From Undibacterium sp049340185 (GTDB lineage Bacteria > Pseudomonadota > Gammaproteobacteria > Burkholderiales > Burkholderiaceae_D), in contig NZ_JBMPPC010000008.1 in NCBI RefSeq assembly GCF_049340185.1, positions 156,785-220,784 of the forward strand: a DNA stretch of 64,000 bases. The letters run 5' to 3'. Positions 63,868 to 64,000 of the stretch are shown piece by piece. Under the pieces are notes generated by a model. The model did not search any database, was not told the origin of the DNA, and was given only the letters and a program-made list of their open reading frames with translations. Both the position numbers and the translations under genes were made by a program. Each line of letters begins with the position of its first letter. Within the stretch, counting starts at the first letter, position 1.

Positions 63868-64000
63868 ATTTCCTATATGGACTCCCCCCAAAGTACAAGA
63901 AATTAGTCAATAGTTCTGGCGCGAGGAATAAGCCTGCAGTCGTATATCCGGCATCTAATGTGGAATCTATTGTGTTCCGTGCCGACATGGAATCTGCGTG
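63822..64000. other. Right-end tail of the cassette array
   Basis: 179 bp with GTTGGGC (63850-63856) facing TGTGCCTAAT to form a short near-palindrome. This could be a degenerate attC. No gene is evident; the window ends here. Confidence 0.4.

Overview
The window looks like an origin-proximal stretch of a betaproteobacterial chromosome, most likely Burkholderiales (Oxalobacteraceae/Undibacterium-like). That placement is inferred from the protein repertoire (liv operon and MmsA of Burkholderiales type, GTP-type PEP carboxykinase, PutA with a divergent Lrp regulator, DUF3369/HD-GYP response regulator) and from mid-range G+C; it has not been tested by a database search. Two perfect 16-bp chromosomal parS sites lie beside mnmG at the left edge. 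A duplicated DnaA-box/DnaA-trio/AT-rich module at 31.9-32.7 kb looks like the replication origin itself.

Layout: 0-5 kb holds mnmG (cut by the edge), a membrane-anchored unknown, a TauE/SafE permease, an iron-type alcohol dehydrogenase and a secreted HExxH protein. 5.3-8.9 kb is a chromate-resistance operon: ChrB, ChrA, an SOD-rhodanese fusion and a free-standing ChrB C-terminal domain, with an overlapping palindromic operator at its front. 9-14 kb is a liv-type branched-chain amino acid ABC transporter operon, followed by GMC oxidoreductase, nitronate monooxygenase and mmsA with a divergent LysR regulator (14.4-20 kb). 20-26.5 kb is a run of small housekeeping and periplasmic genes plus glpK.

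27.4-31.8 kb contains a possible phosphate-starvation lipid locus: a BtaA-like (DUF3419) aminocarboxypropyl transferase behind a good Pho box, flanked by two GNAT/FemAB-fold proteins and a DUF2867 protein, with no BtaB methyltransferase. The same promoter layout (Pho box, 10 bp, TACAGT) recurs in front of two tandem alkaline phosphatases at 41.7-44.6 kb. Between these lie the candidate oriC, putA/lrp and a pair of signalling genes (GAF histidine kinase, HD-GYP response regulator).

45-62 kb is mixed metabolic and regulatory DNA: a class IV aminotransferase, an RlmI-like protein that lacks its catalytic domain, GlxA/tautomerase/MAPEG, a carboxymuconolactone decarboxylase-cupin pair, riboflavin synthase, a 7TMR-DISM histidine kinase, pckG and others. 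Three copies of a MITE-like repeat each sit just 5' of a plus-strand gene. The right end (62.37 kb onward) is an integron gene-cassette array without a visible integrase: two well-formed attC sites delimit cassettes for a membrane protein, an SMI1/KNR4 protein and an unrecognised 163-residue protein.
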